Source: Paludibacter sp.
Lineage (GTDB): Bacteria; Bacteroidota; Bacteroidia; Bacteroidales; Paludibacteraceae
Assembly (NCBI GenBank): GCA_023666945.1
Contig: JAMPAY010000009.1
Span: forward strand, 35,701-99,700
Direction: 5' to 3'
DNA length: 64,000 nt
Shown here: positions 37,694-46,623 of the stretch, piece after piece
Numbering within the stretch: the stretch's first letter is position 1
How the letters are laid out: each line of letters opens with the position of its first letter
Translations under genes and position numbers: made by a program
The notes under the pieces: generated by a model
What the model was told of the DNA's origin: nothing
The model's input: the letters and a program-made list of their open reading frames with translations, nothing else
The model's database searches: none

Positions 37694-38323
37694 TTATTGC
37701 GCAGTACCGAATGGGAACAAACCGTATAATTCGGCATCAATTTTATTGGTGATGATCTGAAAATCTTGCGGATTATTTTCAAACTTAACAGTATCGGCAT
37801 CCACTATCAACAAATTTCCTTTATAATCGGCAATCCAATTTTCATATTTTTCATTCAACCCCTTCAGATAGTCAATACGCATAGAACTTTCGTATTCGCG
37901 CCCACGCTTCTGAATCTGTGCCACCAAATTAGGTATAGACGATCGCAAATAGATGAGCAGATCGGGCATTTTCACCAAAGACATCATTAAATCGAAAAGA
38001 TCACAATAGTTAGCGAAATCACGATCTGACATATTGCCCTGTTCATGCAAATTAGGAGCAAAGATGCGCGCATCCTCATAAATGGTGCGGTCTTGAATAA
38101 TGGTTTTCGTACTTTTGGAAATATCCACTACATCCTGAAAACGTTTATTCAAGAAATAGATTTGCAAATTAAATGACCAACGGGACATGTCCGCATAAAA
38201 GTCTTCCAAATAAGGGTTAAATTCCACAGATTCGAAACGCGGAGTCCACCCATAATGCTTGGCAAGCATCTTTGTCAAAGTAGTTTTACCACTACCTATA
38301 TTTCCGGCAATTGCTATATGCAT
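37694..38323 (-). CDS. Deoxynucleoside kinase (copy 1)
   Basis: The 209-residue kinase of the dNK/dGK family has the P-loop GNIGSGKT (7-14), the QDRTIYED motif with the DR pair that binds substrate, and a lid region with RGREYE. It phosphorylates deoxynucleosides in the salvage pathway; the base preference is unknown. A close paralogue lies 100 bp upstream. Together they suggest a heterodimer or division of labour, as with dAK/dGK in lactobacilli. The xer gene follows 35 bp downstream. Confidence 0.88.
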   Translation of the reverse strand: MHIAIAGNIGSGKTTLTKMLAKHYGWTPRFESVEFNPYLEDFYADMSRWSFNLQIYFLNKRFQDVVDISKSTKTIIQDRTIYEDARIFAPNLHEQGNMSDRDFANYCDLFDLMMSLVKMPDLLIYLRSSIPNLVAQIQKRGREYESSMRIDYLKGLNEKYENWIADYKGNLLIVDADTVKFENNPQDFQIITNKIDAELYGLFPFGTAQ

Positions 38324-38423
38324 ATTCTTATTTATATTACATATTCCTTAATCCTCTATATGCCATGAGTATTTCAGGAACGGGTTATCGTTTTTTCACC
38401 ACTACATACCACAGTACGATTGT

Positions 38424-39047
38424 TTATTGAGCCGCAAACAATCCGAACAACTGCGCATCAATTTTATCTATCACTCTTCGAAAATCTTGCGGATTGTGTT
38501 CATAATCCAAGTTATCGGAATCAAGCACCAATACCTTTCCCTTATATTTATTAAAAATAAAGTCATCATATCGTTCATTCAATCCTTGCAAATAATCCAA
38601 CTGCATAGTTTGTTCATAATCTCTCCCACGCTTCTGAATCTGTGCCACCAACGCCGGCACACTCTTGCGCAAATAAATCATCAGATCAGGATAACGTGTA
38701 AGCGACATCATCAGATGGAATAATTCCATATAAGTAGTATAATCACGTTCACTCAAATTACCCATAGCATAATTATTCGCCACAAAGACATACACACCTT
38801 CAAATATAGAGCGATCTTGAATGATTGTTTTATTTGATTTAGCAATCTCAAGCACATCCTTAAAGCGTTGCTTCAAAAAATAGGTTTCCAAGCAAAACGA
38901 CCAACGAGGTATATCTGTATAATAGTCTTCCAAATATGGATTGATTCGTACCGGTTCATAGCGAGGTTCCCAACCATAGTGTTTCACTAACATTTGCGTA
39001 AGCGTAGTTTTTCCTGCTCCTATATTTCCTGCTATTGCTATGTGCAT
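38424..39047 (-). CDS. Deoxynucleoside kinase (copy 2)
   Basis: The 207-residue paralogue of the gene at 37694-38323 is, by eye, more than half identical. It has P-loop GNIGAGKT (7-14), QDRSIFEG where copy 1 has QDRTIYED, and a lid with RGRDYE. The change from Glu-Asp to Glu-Gly after the DR pair and the C-terminal end differ, so substrate choice may differ. A promoter with exact spacing lies 37 bp upstream, and the pair plus xer and hpf may be one transcript. Confidence 0.88.
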   Translation of the reverse strand: MHIAIAGNIGAGKTTLTQMLVKHYGWEPRYEPVRINPYLEDYYTDIPRWSFCLETYFLKQRFKDVLEIAKSNKTIIQDRSIFEGVYVFVANNYAMGNLSERDYTTYMELFHLMMSLTRYPDLMIYLRKSVPALVAQIQKRGRDYEQTMQLDYLQGLNERYDDFIFNKYKGKVLVLDSDNLDYEHNPQDFRRVIDKIDAQLFGLFAAQ

Positions 39048-39083
39048 ACTATTCTGTTAATGAGAGTGCATCGTTTTCGTGTA

Positions 39084-39114
39084 CAAAGGTAACATAAAAA
39101 ACGAGCTTCGCCAA
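39084..39114 (-). promoter_or_regulatory. Promoter of the deoxynucleoside kinase genes
   Basis: TTG (39114-39112) is followed after exactly 20 bp by TACCTTTG (39091-39084) on the minus strand. Confidence 0.7.
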
Positions 39115-39196
39115 ACATTTAGTTCAAAAAACCTCCCTAATACAATCTACGAATACTTTATCAACAAAGAAACAAGCACATACAACAGAGATATAT

Positions 39197-40396
39197 CTAC
39201 TCCTTATTATGGAGTACTATAGCATCATTTCCAACAAAAGTCATCAGCACAGCATCTGCTATATCTGCACGAAGCGAATTAAGATTACCCTTATCGCAAG
39301 GATGCACACGATTGGTTAGCAATATAATTGCCAAACCGAGTTGCGGATCTACCAACATTGAAGTTCCCGTATATCCAGTATGTCCATACGTTTCCATAGA
39401 AGATAAGTTGCCCATATAGCGTACATCCTGATTTTTCTTTGCCCAACCGCATGTACGAGCAGAAAACATAAGAGAATCGGGCACTATAGTCAGGCAACGT
39501 ACCTCCTCTGTTTGTGCATTATGCAGCAAGAACATAGCCAAGATAGCCAAGTCTTCAGCCGTAGAGAAAATACCCGCATTCCCCGACACGCCTCCACACA
39601 ATCTCGCCAATGGGTCGTGTACCACTCCACACAACACTGTTCCATCGGTCTGTCGTTCAGTGGGTGCCACCTGTGAGTACCATTCTGCAGAAGGGCAATA
39701 GGTAGTATGCGACATCTCTAACGGAGCAAAAACCAGTTCTTGCGCCAACACATCTAATGTACGTCTCGTTACGCGTTCCACCACCATTTGCAATGTGATA
39801 TAATTAAGACAAGAGTAGGCATAATCATCGCCCGCTTCGAACTGAGGCGAACAACAACAGATATACTCAAACAACGTTTCTTCATTGGCAACACCATATT
39901 GTTTTTCCAACTTCACAGGACTTACATAAGCCGGCAAACCAGATGTGTGTGTCAGCAGATGAACAAGCGTAGCGTTTCCTTTGAACTCCGGGAGATAAGT
40001 TGCAACTTTCTCATTCAATTTCAAAACGCCCTGCGCTGCCAAACGTACTATAGTCATAGCAACTATCGGCTTACTCATAGATGCCAAGTCGAACAATGTG
40101 TTAGTCGTCATCTTTAGCGTATCAGGGAATATAGAACTATAGCCATACGCCTGCAAGAGGACGATACCTGTATCCGCCACCACGCAAACTACCCCACCCG
40201 GAATCAACTCCGAATGCACAGCATCCAACATCAACGAATCAACTGCAGGGAACATCTGCTTCTGCACATTTTGAGAGCACGGCATAATCTGTTCCTCACA
40301 ATACATACCTTTTGCCAATAACAAAAAGCACTGACCTACGCATAGCAACAACAAAACAAGTAATAAGCAACTATGGGATTTATTCTTCCGGCACAT
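39197..40396 (-). CDS. Serine hydrolase of the beta-lactamase (class C-like) family
   Basis: The 399-residue protein has a hydrophobic N-terminus (residues 10-29, signal peptide or anchor) and a penicillin-binding-like fold: SMSK (Ser106 nucleophile, Lys109), a YSxxNY motif near residue 195 and a late HTG in GHTGYTGTS. This is the EstB/AmpC-like esterase-peptidase group; it need not confer beta-lactam resistance. Role in cell-wall trimming or ester hydrolysis is inferred. Its start overlaps the end of rmuC by 17 bp, so it is the second gene of that operon. Confidence 0.87.
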   Translation of the reverse strand: MCRKNKSHSCLLLVLLLLCVGQCFLLLAKGMYCEEQIMPCSQNVQKQMFPAVDSLMLDAVHSELIPGGVVCVVADTGIVLLQAYGYSSIFPDTLKMTTNTLFDLASMSKPIVAMTIVRLAAQGVLKLNEKVATYLPEFKGNATLVHLLTHTSGLPAYVSPVKLEKQYGVANEETLFEYICCCSPQFEAGDDYAYSCLNYITLQMVVERVTRRTLDVLAQELVFAPLEMSHTTYCPSAEWYSQVAPTERQTDGTVLCGVVHDPLARLCGGVSGNAGIFSTAEDLAILAMFLLHNAQTEEVRCLTIVPDSLMFSARTCGWAKKNQDVRYMGNLSSMETYGHTGYTGTSMLVDPQLGLAIILLTNRVHPCDKGNLNSLRADIADAVLMTFVGNDAIVLHNKE

Positions 40397-41780
40397 CTGT
40401 ATAAGGCAAAGGATGGTTTTTGTCTTCTTTTGCTCCCAAATTTATTAGTTTGCGAGCCGCTCCCAATACCGATTGCCCCGTAGTAAGTTTCTTCTCGGTA
40501 GCATCGTACACCTCTTGCAGTTTCCGAATACGTTCGCCCATGTCTTGATATTTTTTTAAGAAATCTCCCACTCGGCTGCTGAGCACATTCGCCAATTCGT
40601 AAACTTGCTGATGGTTTTCAGCCTGCCTAATCTGCGTCCATGTCAGCTCTACAGCACGCAAGGCCGCATACAAATTCTGCTCACCAACAATAAACACACC
40701 TTGTCTCATTGCATCGTGCCAAAGACTGGCATCGGCATATAGTGCCAATTGCAAAGCCGACTCGTGCGGTACAAACATCATAACAAAGTCCAACTTTTTA
40801 CGTGGTGCTTGAATATATTTAGAATAATCTTTCTTTGCCAACTCAGCCACATGCTTGCGCATGCTTTTTAGGTGTGCCTCTTGATAAGTCTTTCTATCTT
40901 CATCGGTTTGTGCATTTTGATAGCCAATAAAAGCCGTAAGCGATACTTTTGCATCAATAATAAAATCGCGCTCACGATCCATGTGTACCACGACATCGGG
41001 ACGCATGCGTTCGCCACTATCCTCATTGCACAGAGGATTACCGTGCGCATCGCGCAAAGTTTCCTGCAAATCGTAATTGAGTCCTTCCACCAATCCTTGA
41101 GCATCTAAAATTGATTTGAGAACCGTTTCCCCCCAATGCCCTTGTACCTGACTATCGGATGTAAGCGCAGTGGAGAGTCTATCAGCCGAAAGTGACATAC
41201 GCTGCGAAGTTTCCATGAGATTGCGAATCTGTTGTTCAAACGAAGCAGAAGAACGTATTTGTTCTTTCTTTGCGTCTTCTGCTGCGTTTTTCAATTCGGC
41301 TATAGTCTTATTGAGCGGTTCTATGACATCTGTCATGTTTTTAGTGTTATTTACGGCAAACTCTTCAGAACGTTGTTTAAGTAGTTGCTGCGTTATATTC
41401 GTAACCTGTTCCCGCAACAATTGTAACTGACGCTCCGATTCTTCTTTTCGTGCAATCTGCTCGGCTTGTTGTTGTTGTTGCAGGCGAGTCTGTTCTGTCT
41501 CAGCATGTTTCCGTACCAGAGACAGTTCTGTTTCCGTACGTCCGAGTAATGTCTGCAGCATGCCATTATCCGCTTGTAAGGCATTCACTTGCTCTACAAT
41601 CCGTGTATTTTCCGTCCGCAATAAAGCGAGTTCCGCCTCTGCTGCCGATAGTTGTACACTATAATCCGTTACTTTTTGTTGCAAAACAGAATTAACTTGA
41701 TAACTCTTTCGCAAAAAGATCAAAGACCCAATTGCCGTCAATAACATTAGGAGTGCAATAATACTCAAAATAATATCCAT
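40380..41780 (-). CDS. rmuC: RmuC family DNA recombination protein
   Basis: The 466-residue protein has an N-terminal membrane helix (residues 1-23), a long coiled coil rich in Glu, Gln and Leu (about 30-170) and a nuclease-like RmuC domain with MRPDVVVHMDRERDFIIDAK and DFVMMFVPHESAL motifs. RmuC limits inversions at short repeats in E. coli. The gene has its own promoter (41813-41843) and overlaps the serine hydrolase by 17 bp. Confidence 0.92.
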   Translation of the reverse strand: MDIILSIIALLMLLTAIGSLIFLRKSYQVNSVLQQKVTDYSVQLSAAEAELALLRTENTRIVEQVNALQADNGMLQTLLGRTETELSLVRKHAETEQTRLQQQQQAEQIARKEESERQLQLLREQVTNITQQLLKQRSEEFAVNNTKNMTDVIEPLNKTIAELKNAAEDAKKEQIRSSASFEQQIRNLMETSQRMSLSADRLSTALTSDSQVQGHWGETVLKSILDAQGLVEGLNYDLQETLRDAHGNPLCNEDSGERMRPDVVVHMDRERDFIIDAKVSLTAFIGYQNAQTDEDRKTYQEAHLKSMRKHVAELAKKDYSKYIQAPRKKLDFVMMFVPHESALQLALYADASLWHDAMRQGVFIVGEQNLYAALRAVELTWTQIRQAENHQQVYELANVLSSRVGDFLKKYQDMGERIRKLQEVYDATEKKLTTGQSVLGAARKLINLGAKEDKNHPLPYTDVPEE

Positions 41781-41812
41781 ACAAGAAAACGAAGTTTAGT
41801 ATTCTATTGGCG

Positions 41813-41843
41813 CAAAGGTACAAAAGAAATCACAAACGGCCAA
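41813..41843 (-). promoter_or_regulatory. Promoter of rmuC
   Basis: TTG (41843-41841) is followed after exactly 20 bp by TACCTTTG (41820-41813) on the minus strand, 32 bp before the gene. Confidence 0.75.
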
Positions 41844-42261
41844 GTAGATTTTCGTCGTTTACTCACTAAAGACACATCGTGAATCTTTCTTTTGACAAAC
41901 CACGCCTTGAAAGTGAATAACTACACAATATGTACTCTACATTGATACACTAAAAGTTTACAACATCCGCCTATTTGCAGAAACAAACACAATCTTATTG
42001 GTTTATTTTTGGACAAATACACTTACTGGTACGTTTCTCAAAACCAAATACCATCACAAAGAAATTGAGAAGAATAAAAACTCTATGTATATTTGAACCT
42101 ATTATATATGGAAGAAGAAAAAGGGAAAGGGAAAAGGAAAGGGAAAAGGAATAAGTGGGTATGGTCAGCTTGACATATAAGAAATCACCGAATAATCACC
42201 AAACAACGAATGCTATGTGTTAGAGATAACCTATCTGCACAGCATAGCATATTAACATCCT
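41844..42261. other. Intergenic region with a purine-only tract
   Basis: No gene was found in these 418 bp. It holds a 45-bp A/G-only tract on the plus strand (42111-42155), with repeated GGGAAA-like units, and an 8-bp inverted repeat ATGCTATG/CATAGCAT (42210-42217 and 42243-42250). The AT-rich remainder shows no pattern. Confidence 0.6.
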
Positions 42262-42304
42262 AAAAAGAAAGCACCTCTGCGATGTACAGAGGTGCTTTCT
42301 TTTT
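42262..42304 (-). terminator. Intrinsic terminator of the ribosomal superoperon
   Basis: A perfect 18-bp stem (42262-42279 with 42287-42304) with a 7-nt loop; the core is GCACCTCTG/CAGAGGTGC with A and T flanks. It begins 18 bp after the rplQ stop. Confidence 0.92.
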
Positions 42305-42322
42305 GATTCAAACTATAGTTGC

Positions 42323-42793
42323 TTATTCGGCAGTAGTTGTTTCGGAAATATTGTCTTCTGCTTTAGCAGTAGCCTTCTTGCCTGCACGACGTGTGGTTTT
42401 CTTTGTTGCCTTTTTAGCATCCTTGAGCATGTTTTCGTTGTAGTCAACTAACTCAATAATGCACATTTCGGCAGCATCACCTAAACGAAAACCCGTACGC
42501 AGGATACGTGTATATCCTCCCGGACGATCAGCAATTTTGGTTGCTACATTACGGAAAAGTTCAGTTACCACCTCTTTCTGCTTGAGTTCTGCGAACACAA
42601 GACGACGGTTAGCTGTAGTATCCTCTTTCGCACGAGTGAGGATAGGCTCTACATACATACGAAGAGCCTTTGCCTTGGCAGTGGTAGTGCTGATGCGCTT
42701 GTGCATGATAAGCGAGCAAGCCATATTGCTAAGCATAGCACCACGGTGAGCTGCTTTTCTGCCAAGATGATTGAATTTCTTATTGTGTCTCAT
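42323..42793 (-). CDS. rplQ: 50S ribosomal protein L17
   Basis: The 156-residue protein has the L17 core (residues 1-115: [32 protein letters not shown]) followed by an extra 35-40 residue tail rich in Lys, Ala, Thr and Glu, which is longer than the 115-130 residues of most L17 proteins. It is 16 bp after rpoA and the last gene of the superoperon. Confidence 0.96.
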   Translation of the reverse strand: MRHNKKFNHLGRKAAHRGAMLSNMACSLIMHKRISTTTAKAKALRMYVEPILTRAKEDTTANRRLVFAELKQKEVVTELFRNVATKIADRPGGYTRILRTGFRLGDAAEMCIIELVDYNENMLKDAKKATKKTTRRAGKKATAKAEDNISETTTAE

Positions 42794-42809
42794 TGTTGTT
42801 TAATCTTTA

Positions 42810-43796
42810 TCAGTTCATATACTTAGCGATATCCATGCCAAAGGCAAGATTGTTTCTTTCGAGCAACTCATCCAACTCTGTGAGCGATTTTTTGCCAAAA
42901 TTACGGAACTTGAGCAAATCGGAACGATGGTAGGTTACGAGTTGCCCTAAAGTATCCACTTCAGCCGCTTTCAAGCAATTGAGCGCACGTACACTTAAAT
43001 CCATGTCTACCAAACGTGAGTTAAGGAGTTGGCGCATCTTGAGTATTTCCTCGTCAAGCGTTGCATTTCCTCCCTTTTCTTGTTCTTCGATGATAATTTT
43101 CTCATCAGAGAAGAGCATAAAGTGGAAGATAAGGATTTTCGCTGCCTCTTTCAAAGCATCCTTAGGTGAGATAGAGCCATCTGTTAGTATTTCCAATGTC
43201 AGTTTCTCGTAGTCAGTACGCTGTTCAACACGATATTGGTCAATAGCGTATTTGACATTTCGGATTGGAGTATAGATGGAGTCGGTAGCAATAACCCCAA
43301 TGGGGTCTTCCGGATTACGGTTTTCGTCTGCAGGCACATAGCCGCGTCCCTTGTTGATACGAATCTCCAAGTCGAAAGCAGCCGACTCATCCATCCGGCA
43401 AATTACCAGATCAGGATTGAGTACTTCAAAATGCTGCAAAGCGTTATTGAACGCTCCTGCAGTCAGTACCGTTATTCCGGAGACATGTACAGAGAATACC
43501 TCAGAATCTTCCTCGGTTTCGCTGTTGCGGCGGAAACGAACCTGCTTAAGGTTGAGGATAATGTTGGTTACATCATCAATAACACCAGGAATGGTTGCGA
43601 ATTCATGTTCTACACCACTAATACGGATAGAACAAATAGCGTATCCCTCTAATGAAGATATAAGGATTCTGCGCAGCGCATTACCGATGGTGATGCCATA
43701 ACCGGGTTCGAGCGGACGAAATTCGAAAACTCCTTTCGTCGCAGACGACTCCAACATTACCACCTTTTCAGGTTTTTGAAAATCTAATATTGCCAT
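42810..43796 (-). CDS. rpoA: DNA-directed RNA polymerase subunit alpha
   Basis: The 328-residue subunit has the N-terminal dimerisation domain ([20 protein letters not shown]) and the C-terminal domain that touches UP elements and activators ([32 protein letters not shown]). The loop where E. coli alpha CTD has Arg265 is altered (RVLNC... is RALNC), as in relatives. It is 10 bp after rpsD and 16 bp before rplQ. Confidence 0.97.
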   Translation of the reverse strand: MAILDFQKPEKVVMLESSATKGVFEFRPLEPGYGITIGNALRRILISSLEGYAICSIRISGVEHEFATIPGVIDDVTNIILNLKQVRFRRNSETEEDSEVFSVHVSGITVLTAGAFNNALQHFEVLNPDLVICRMDESAAFDLEIRINKGRGYVPADENRNPEDPIGVIATDSIYTPIRNVKYAIDQYRVEQRTDYEKLTLEILTDGSISPKDALKEAAKILIFHFMLFSDEKIIIEEQEKGGNATLDEEILKMRQLLNSRLVDMDLSVRALNCLKAAEVDTLGQLVTYHRSDLLKFRNFGKKSLTELDELLERNNLAFGMDIAKYMN

Positions 43797-43806
43797 GAAT
43801 TATTGA

Positions 43807-44412
43807 TTATTTAGAGTACAATTCAACGATGAGCTGTTCTTTGATGTTTTCGGGAATTTCTTCACGAGGAGGAATGCTGAGATACTTACCAGCCTTGTCA
43901 GCCTCGTTCCAATCCAACCAAGCATATTTTGCATGATTGAATCCCGTCAAAGAATTGGCAATCACCTCAAGCGACTTGCTCTTTTCGCGCACAGCCACAA
44001 CTTGTCCCGGTTTTACGGAATAAGAAGGAATGTTAACTACTTTCCCATCAACAATGATGTGGCAATGGCTAACCAATTGACGTGCAGCAGCACGTGTAGG
44101 AGCGATACCCAAGCGGTAAACTATGTTATCCAGACGCGACTCTAACAACTGCAACAGGATTTCACCTGTAATACCCTTGCTACGTTGTGCTTGTTCGAAG
44201 AGAATACGGAACTGACGTTCCAACACACCATAGGTATATTTAGCCTTTTGTTTCTCATTGAGCTGAGTACCGTACTCAGAGTTTTTCTTACGACGATTAA
44301 CACCATGCTGTCCGGGCGCATAATTGCGTTTATTAAGAACCTTATCAGGTCCGAAGATGGGCTCACCGAATCGACGTGCTATACGAGATTTTGGTCCGAT
44401 ATATCTTGCCAT
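43807..44412 (-). CDS. rpsD: 30S ribosomal protein S4
   Basis: The 201-residue 16S rRNA-binding protein starts [21 protein letters not shown] and has the S4 domain with [25 protein letters not shown]. It lacks the N-terminal zinc-binding cysteines. S4 represses the alpha operon in many bacteria. It follows rpsK after 105 bp that contain a perfect 13-bp hairpin (44461-44492). Confidence 0.97.
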   Translation of the reverse strand: MARYIGPKSRIARRFGEPIFGPDKVLNKRNYAPGQHGVNRRKKNSEYGTQLNEKQKAKYTYGVLERQFRILFEQAQRSKGITGEILLQLLESRLDNIVYRLGIAPTRAAARQLVSHCHIIVDGKVVNIPSYSVKPGQVVAVREKSKSLEVIANSLTGFNHAKYAWLDWNEADKAGKYLSIPPREEIPENIKEQLIVELYSK

Positions 44413-44460
44413 AATTTCTAATTTTATTTAGTAGTATTATTAAGATGTTGTCGTCCATAT

Positions 44461-44492
44461 CTTTCTCTTACGGTTGTTGCCGTAAGAGAAAG
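44461..44492 (-). promoter_or_regulatory. Perfect 13-bp hairpin between rpsK and rpsD
   Basis: CTTTCTCTTACGG (44461-44473) and CCGTAAGAGAAAG (44480-44492) pair without mismatch around a 6-nt loop. No T run follows on the minus strand, so it is not a typical terminator. It may be an S4-binding, processing or stability element. Confidence 0.6.
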
Positions 44493-44517
44493 CATTAGAT
44501 GACAATAACTTGGGTTA

Positions 44518-44907
44518 TTATACGCGACGACGTTTAGGAGGACGACAACCATTATGCGGCAGCGGAGTAACGTCTACGATTTCCGTTACATCGATACCTG
44601 CAGCAACGCAAGCACGAATAGCGGATTCACGTCCATTACCCGGTCCTTTTACATACGCCTTCACTTTACGCAGACCGAGGTCGAATGCGACCTTAGCACA
44701 ATCTTGAGCTGCCATCTGTGCAGCATAGGGAGTATTTTTCTTAGAACCACGGAAGCCCATTTTGCCAGCAGAAGACCATGAGATAACCTGACCGTCTCCA
44801 TTAGCAAGCGTTACGATAACATTGTTGAAAGACGATTGTACGTGGAGTTGTCCAACGCCTTCAACTTTTACAACGCGCTTCTTGGTTGCAACTGTTTTCT
44901 TTGCCAT
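44518..44907 (-). CDS. rpsK: 30S ribosomal protein S11
   Basis: The 129-residue platform protein lines the mRNA exit channel near the anti-Shine-Dalgarno end of 16S rRNA. Landmarks are [38 protein letters not shown] and the basic C-terminus ending PPKRRRV. It lies 73 bp after rpsM and before the hairpin-containing gap to rpsD. Confidence 0.97.
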   Translation of the reverse strand: MAKKTVATKKRVVKVEGVGQLHVQSSFNNVIVTLANGDGQVISWSSAGKMGFRGSKKNTPYAAQMAAQDCAKVAFDLGLRKVKAYVKGPGNGRESAIRACVAAGIDVTEIVDVTPLPHNGCRPPKRRRV

Positions 44908-44980
44908 AATCGTTTAATGAATTAGAATCGGATTCTCTATTCCTTTTATGAGAAATATTAATGAGAATACCTATTGGTTG

Positions 44981-45361
44981 TTATTTCGTTGCTTTCTTCT
45001 TGTTAGCAACAGTTTTCTTTTTACCTTTACGGGTACGAGCGTTGTTCTTCGTACTCTGTCCACGAACCGGTAGTCCTAGACGATGACGTACACCACGGTA
45101 ACAACCAATATCCATCAAACGTTTGATGTTTAACTGAGTTTCCGATCGAAGGTCTCCTTCTACTTTGTAGTTGGCACCTATCACTTCACGGATTTTAGCT
45201 GCTTGGTCGTCTGTCCAATCCTGGACCTTGATGCTTGGGTCAATGCCTGCCTCTGCCAAAATTTTCTTTGCACTACTACGACCTATTCCGTAGATGTAAG
45301 TCAAACCGACTTCCCCAATCTTATTTTGGGGCAAATCTACACCGACAATTCTTATAGCCAT
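44981..45361 (-). CDS. rpsM: 30S ribosomal protein S13
   Basis: The 126-residue head protein contacts the P-site tRNA and L5. It has [20 protein letters not shown], the helix-two-turn-helix [13 protein letters not shown] and a lysine-rich tail ([13 protein letters not shown]). It is 46 bp after rpmJ. Length and order are normal. Confidence 0.97.
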   Translation of the reverse strand: MAIRIVGVDLPQNKIGEVGLTYIYGIGRSSAKKILAEAGIDPSIKVQDWTDDQAAKIREVIGANYKVEGDLRSETQLNIKRLMDIGCYRGVRHRLGLPVRGQSTKNNARTRKGKKKTVANKKKATK

Positions 45362-45407
45362 AATTATTTACTTAAGGATAGTTTTAAATTACTAAAAGTT
45401 CAATCAA

Positions 45408-45524
45408 TTATCCTTGACGTTGTTTGAACTTAGGATTTTTTTTGTTAATTACATACAAGCGCCCTTTTCTGCGAACAATTTTGCAGTCTTCATTGCGCTT
45501 CTTAACAGATGCTCTAACTTTCAT
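45408..45524 (-). CDS. rpmJ: 50S ribosomal protein L36, zinc-free form
   Basis: This short gene encodes 38 residues: [18 protein letters not shown], then [19 protein letters not shown]. The start MKVRASVKK and the end KQRQG fit L36. The zinc ribbon (Cys-x2-Cys, Cys, His) of many L36 proteins is reduced to one Cys, as in other Bacteroidota. It lies 72 bp after infA and 46 bp before rpsM. Confidence 0.95.
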   Translation of the reverse strand: MKVRASVKKRNEDCKIVRRKGRLYVINKKNPKFKQRQG

Positions 45525-45596
45525 GAGAGTTATTTGTTTAGTTGGGTTTTAAGTTGATTAGGATACACAAATGTTATTCGTCAACTTTCACCGAGT

Positions 45597-45815
45597 TTAT
45601 TTATAACGAAATGAGATTCTTCCTTTAGACAAATCGTAAGGGGACATTTCTACTTTCACCTTATCTCCCGGCAGAATTTTGATATAGTGCATTCGCATTT
45701 TACCTGAGATATGTGCTGTGATGACATGTCCATTTTCCAATTCGACACGGAACATTGCATTTGACAATGCTTCCGTGATAATGCCATCTTGTTCGATTGC
45801 GGTTTGTTTTGCCAT
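45597..45815 (-). CDS. infA: Translation initiation factor IF-1
   Basis: The 72-residue S1-type OB-fold protein ([43 protein letters not shown] end) binds the A site of the 30S subunit during initiation. It is 11 bp after map. Position between map and rpmJ is the usual one. Confidence 0.97.
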   Translation of the reverse strand: MAKQTAIEQDGIITEALSNAMFRVELENGHVITAHISGKMRMHYIKILPGDKVKVEMSPYDLSKGRISFRYK

Positions 45816-45826
45816 ATAAGTCTGTT

Positions 45827-46612
45827 TTAAATAAATCGTTCCTTCAAGACCTCTTGAATAAAATCAAACGTAGATAGGATATCTGCCTGTCCATTTCCGA
45901 CAGCCACTGACAACTCGTAATGTGCTGCAGGCTTTCGGTCGGCAGTGCGAGTAGTCCACCCATCGTGCTCAAAAATCAGGTTACGTCGCCCTAAACAAAT
46001 CATAGGTTCAATAGCCAATACCATACCCTTTTTAAGTACGATACCATTTCCTCTACGTCCATAATTAGGAACTTCCGGTTGTTCGTGCATTTCACGTCCG
46101 ATACCATGTCCGACAAATTCTCGCACAACAGAATATCCTCGTTGTTCACAATACGTCTGTACAGCAGCTCCGATATCTCCCAAACGATGACCAGTCACCG
46201 CTTGCTGGATACCTTGGTATAGAGAGGCCTTTGTAGTTTTCAACAACCCCATAACCTCAGGAGATATGTCTCCTACCGGGAATGTATAGGCAGAATCGCT
46301 ATAAAAACCATTCTTTAGTACAGTTGTATCAACCGACACAATATCCCCTTCCTTGAGAACGACCTTATCTGACGGAATACCATGTACAACTTGTTCATTA
46401 ACCGATGTGCATAACGTTGCAGGAAAACCTTCATAATTCAGACATCCCGGAACGCCTCCGTTGTCGCAGATAAACTCGTATGCTATTTTATCCAGCGTTT
46501 TAGTAGTTACTCCAGGAGCAATAACCTTGGCCAATTCAGCCAAAGTTTTGCCCAAGAGTAGATTACTTTCGCGCAGCAGTTCTATTTCTTCATCAGTCTT
46601 TAGGAAAATCAT
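45827..46612 (-). CDS. map: Methionine aminopeptidase, type I
   Basis: The ATG at 46612 ([17 protein letters not shown]) is chosen because relatives start here and a GGA lies 7 bp before it; an ATG 12 bp further up would touch the secY stop. The 261-residue enzyme removes the initiator Met from new proteins. Metal ligands and catalytic residues are seen in [31 protein letters not shown] and VLAIEPM. It is a pitta-bread-fold dinuclear enzyme with no N-terminal zinc extension. It lies between secY and infA. Confidence 0.95.
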   Translation of the reverse strand: MIFLKTDEEIELLRESNLLLGKTLAELAKVIAPGVTTKTLDKIAYEFICDNGGVPGCLNYEGFPATLCTSVNEQVVHGIPSDKVVLKEGDIVSVDTTVLKNGFYSDSAYTFPVGDISPEVMGLLKTTKASLYQGIQQAVTGHRLGDIGAAVQTYCEQRGYSVVREFVGHGIGREMHEQPEVPNYGRRGNGIVLKKGMVLAIEPMICLGRRNLIFEHDGWTTRTADRKPAAHYELSVAVGNGQADILSTFDFIQEVLKERFI

Positions 46613-46623
46613 TTTTCCACACA

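Noticed and set aside
39197..40396. Serine hydrolase as a beta-lactam resistance gene
   Set aside because: The SxxK and HTG motifs fit the broad class C/esterase family, but nothing in sequence or context points to drug hydrolysis.
42210..42250. ATGCTATG/CATAGCAT inverted repeat
   Set aside because: Only 8 bp with a 25-bp spacer in AT-rich DNA; compatible with chance.
45408..45524. Loss of zinc ligands in L36 as a novelty
   Set aside because: The cysteine-poor L36 is usual in Bacteroidota, so it is not unusual for this lineage.
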